Part shown: piece by piece, positions 63,421-64,000 of the stretch
Layout: each line of letters begins with the position of its first letter
Position numbering within the stretch: position 1 is the stretch's first letter
Assembly (NCBI GenBank): GCA_900547615.1
Contig: URHH01000001.1
Coordinates: 10,408 to 74,407 of the forward strand
Length of the DNA stretch: 64,000 nt
Direction: 5' to 3'
Source: an uncultured Blautia sp.
Lineage (GTDB): Bacteria > Bacillota > Clostridia > Lachnospirales > Lachnospiraceae
The notes under the pieces: generated by a model
Seen by the model: the letters and a program-made list of their open reading frames with translations, nothing else
What the model was told of the DNA's origin: nothing
The model's database searches: none
Made by a program: the position numbers and the translations under genes

Positions 63421-64000
63421 TCACTGTCTGGCGTTATCTCTCACATCTTGTTCTTCTGCAAGCTTCTGTCCGCAAGGCGTAATACACAGACCGCCCTTAC
63501 ATGTACATCTAAGCTCAGAAGGAAGCTGACGTCCAACGCGGAATAAGGTTTCTGCTGTCTGATCCAGTGGAATCAGAGGATCAAATCCACCCATAATCAT
63601 ATTTGCTGACACAACGGCATTAGCTGCTGACATTGCGTTTCTGTTAATGCATGGAATCTGCACAAGACCTGCAACTGGATCGCAGATTGTTCCCAGAATA
63701 TTCTGAACTGCACAGGAAGCAGCCTGGCAGGACTGTTCTGCCGTTCCTCCCATCAGGTAAACCAGACCTCCCGCTGCCATTCCTGATGCAGCTCCCGGTT
63801 CCACCTGGCATCCATAAAGTTCTGCTGAGTAATTGCAGTCTTTACTCATTACAATTCCTATAATAGAAGTAACAAACATAGCTTTTACTTTTTCTTCCAA
63901 CGAAAGTCCCAGGTGGTTAGCTGTTCCTAATACCGCTCCCGGAAATACTCCTGCCGACCCTCCTGTAGGCGCACAAAGTACTACTCCCATCGCGCTGCTA
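63421..64000 (-). CDS. sdaA: Fe-S L-serine dehydratase, alpha-type domain (5' end cut by window)
   Basis: The visible 193 residues are open to the window edge, so the true start is outside; the ATG at 63990 is internal. Signatures are CAPTGGSAGVFPGAVLG, YGCQVEPGAASGMAAGG and CDPVAGLVQIPCINRN, which carry cysteines of the [4Fe-4S] cluster. The enzyme deaminates L-serine to pyruvate and ammonia. The C-terminus has additional cysteines (RCTCKGGLCITPCGQ) where many relatives have none. Pyruvate made here could feed the adjacent pyruvate formate-lyase. Confidence 0.92.
   Translation of the reverse strand, partial: SSAMGVVLCAPTGGSAGVFPGAVLGTANHLGLSLEEKVKAMFVTSIIGIVMSKDCNYSAELYGCQVEPGAASGMAAGGLVYLMGGTAEQSCQAASCAVQNILGTICDPVAGLVQIPCINRNAMSAANAVVSANMIMGGFDPLIPLDQTAETLFRVGRQLPSELRCTCKGGLCITPCGQKLAEEQDVRDNARQ

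Overview
This window reads as a chromosome segment of a low-GC, anaerobic, gut-type Clostridia, most like the family Lachnospiraceae. The basis is strict Shine-Dalgarno sites, consensus vegetative promoters, pyruvate formate-lyase, an Fe-S serine dehydratase, Fe-S class I fumarase, diaminopimelate dehydrogenase, choline-binding-type wall hydrolases, binding-protein sugar transporters and cobalamin riboswitches. No species can be named from sequence alone. Most genes lie on the minus strand. No rRNA, tRNA, CRISPR array, transposase or phage gene was seen.

Layout. (1) 1-8414, minus: a sugar or sugar-acid operon with an ABC importer lacking its own ATPase, two Gfo/Idh oxidoreductases, a metallo-beta-lactamase-fold hydrolase, an enolase-superfamily dehydratase and two DapA/NAL-type aldolases. 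A divergent IclR regulator follows at 8658-9422. The enzyme set fits an oxidative route of dehydrogenase, lactonase, dehydratase and aldolase. (2) 9465-21689, minus: a ten-gene operon with an ABC importer and its ATPase, a GH13 sucrose-phosphorylase-type enzyme, glycerate kinase, a GH63/GH37-like hydrolase, an SGNH esterase, a cytosolic beta-helix protein and a UroD-fold protein. A CdaR-type regulator lies upstream. Glycerate kinase plus CdaR points to glycosylglycerates such as glucosylglycerate as substrate. (3) 23160-24681: D-lyxose/D-mannose isomerase, then a plus-strand MNT/HEPN toxin-antitoxin pair. (4) 24744-29321: a 1525-residue secreted GH2 beta-galactosidase with a LamG-like domain inserted in its catalytic barrel. 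(5) 29614-33645: a corrinoid importer and a Cys-rich protein, each behind its own cobalamin riboswitch.

(6) 33711-45559, minus: the most striking region. One tight gene run carries a malate-dehydrogenase-type LDH/MDH enzyme, HdrB, HdrC, HdrA, FlxD, FlxC, FlxB, FlxA, a fumarate-reductase Fe-S subunit and flavoprotein of thiol:fumarate-reductase type, both subunits of Fe-S fumarase, and a DUF1275 membrane protein. It encodes oxaloacetate to malate to fumarate to succinate together with a NADH-linked, HdrA-type flavin-bifurcating electron module. I infer a soluble NADH- and ferredoxin-linked fumarate reductase complex.

(7) 45830-50820: a PcsB/CwlO-like peptidase and two tandem choline-binding-repeat/NlpC-P60 proteins. 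(8) 51079-54559: diaminopimelate dehydrogenase, then a DnaJ/DUF5685/zinc-ribbon/flavin-reductase group. (9) 54661-60177: a palindromic structured element, an ECF S component, a secreted DUF1002 protein, a MATE pump with the remnant of a second MATE gene behind it, and a split chromate transporter. (10) 60261-64000: pyruvate formate-lyase with its activase, and a serine dehydratase cut by the window end.
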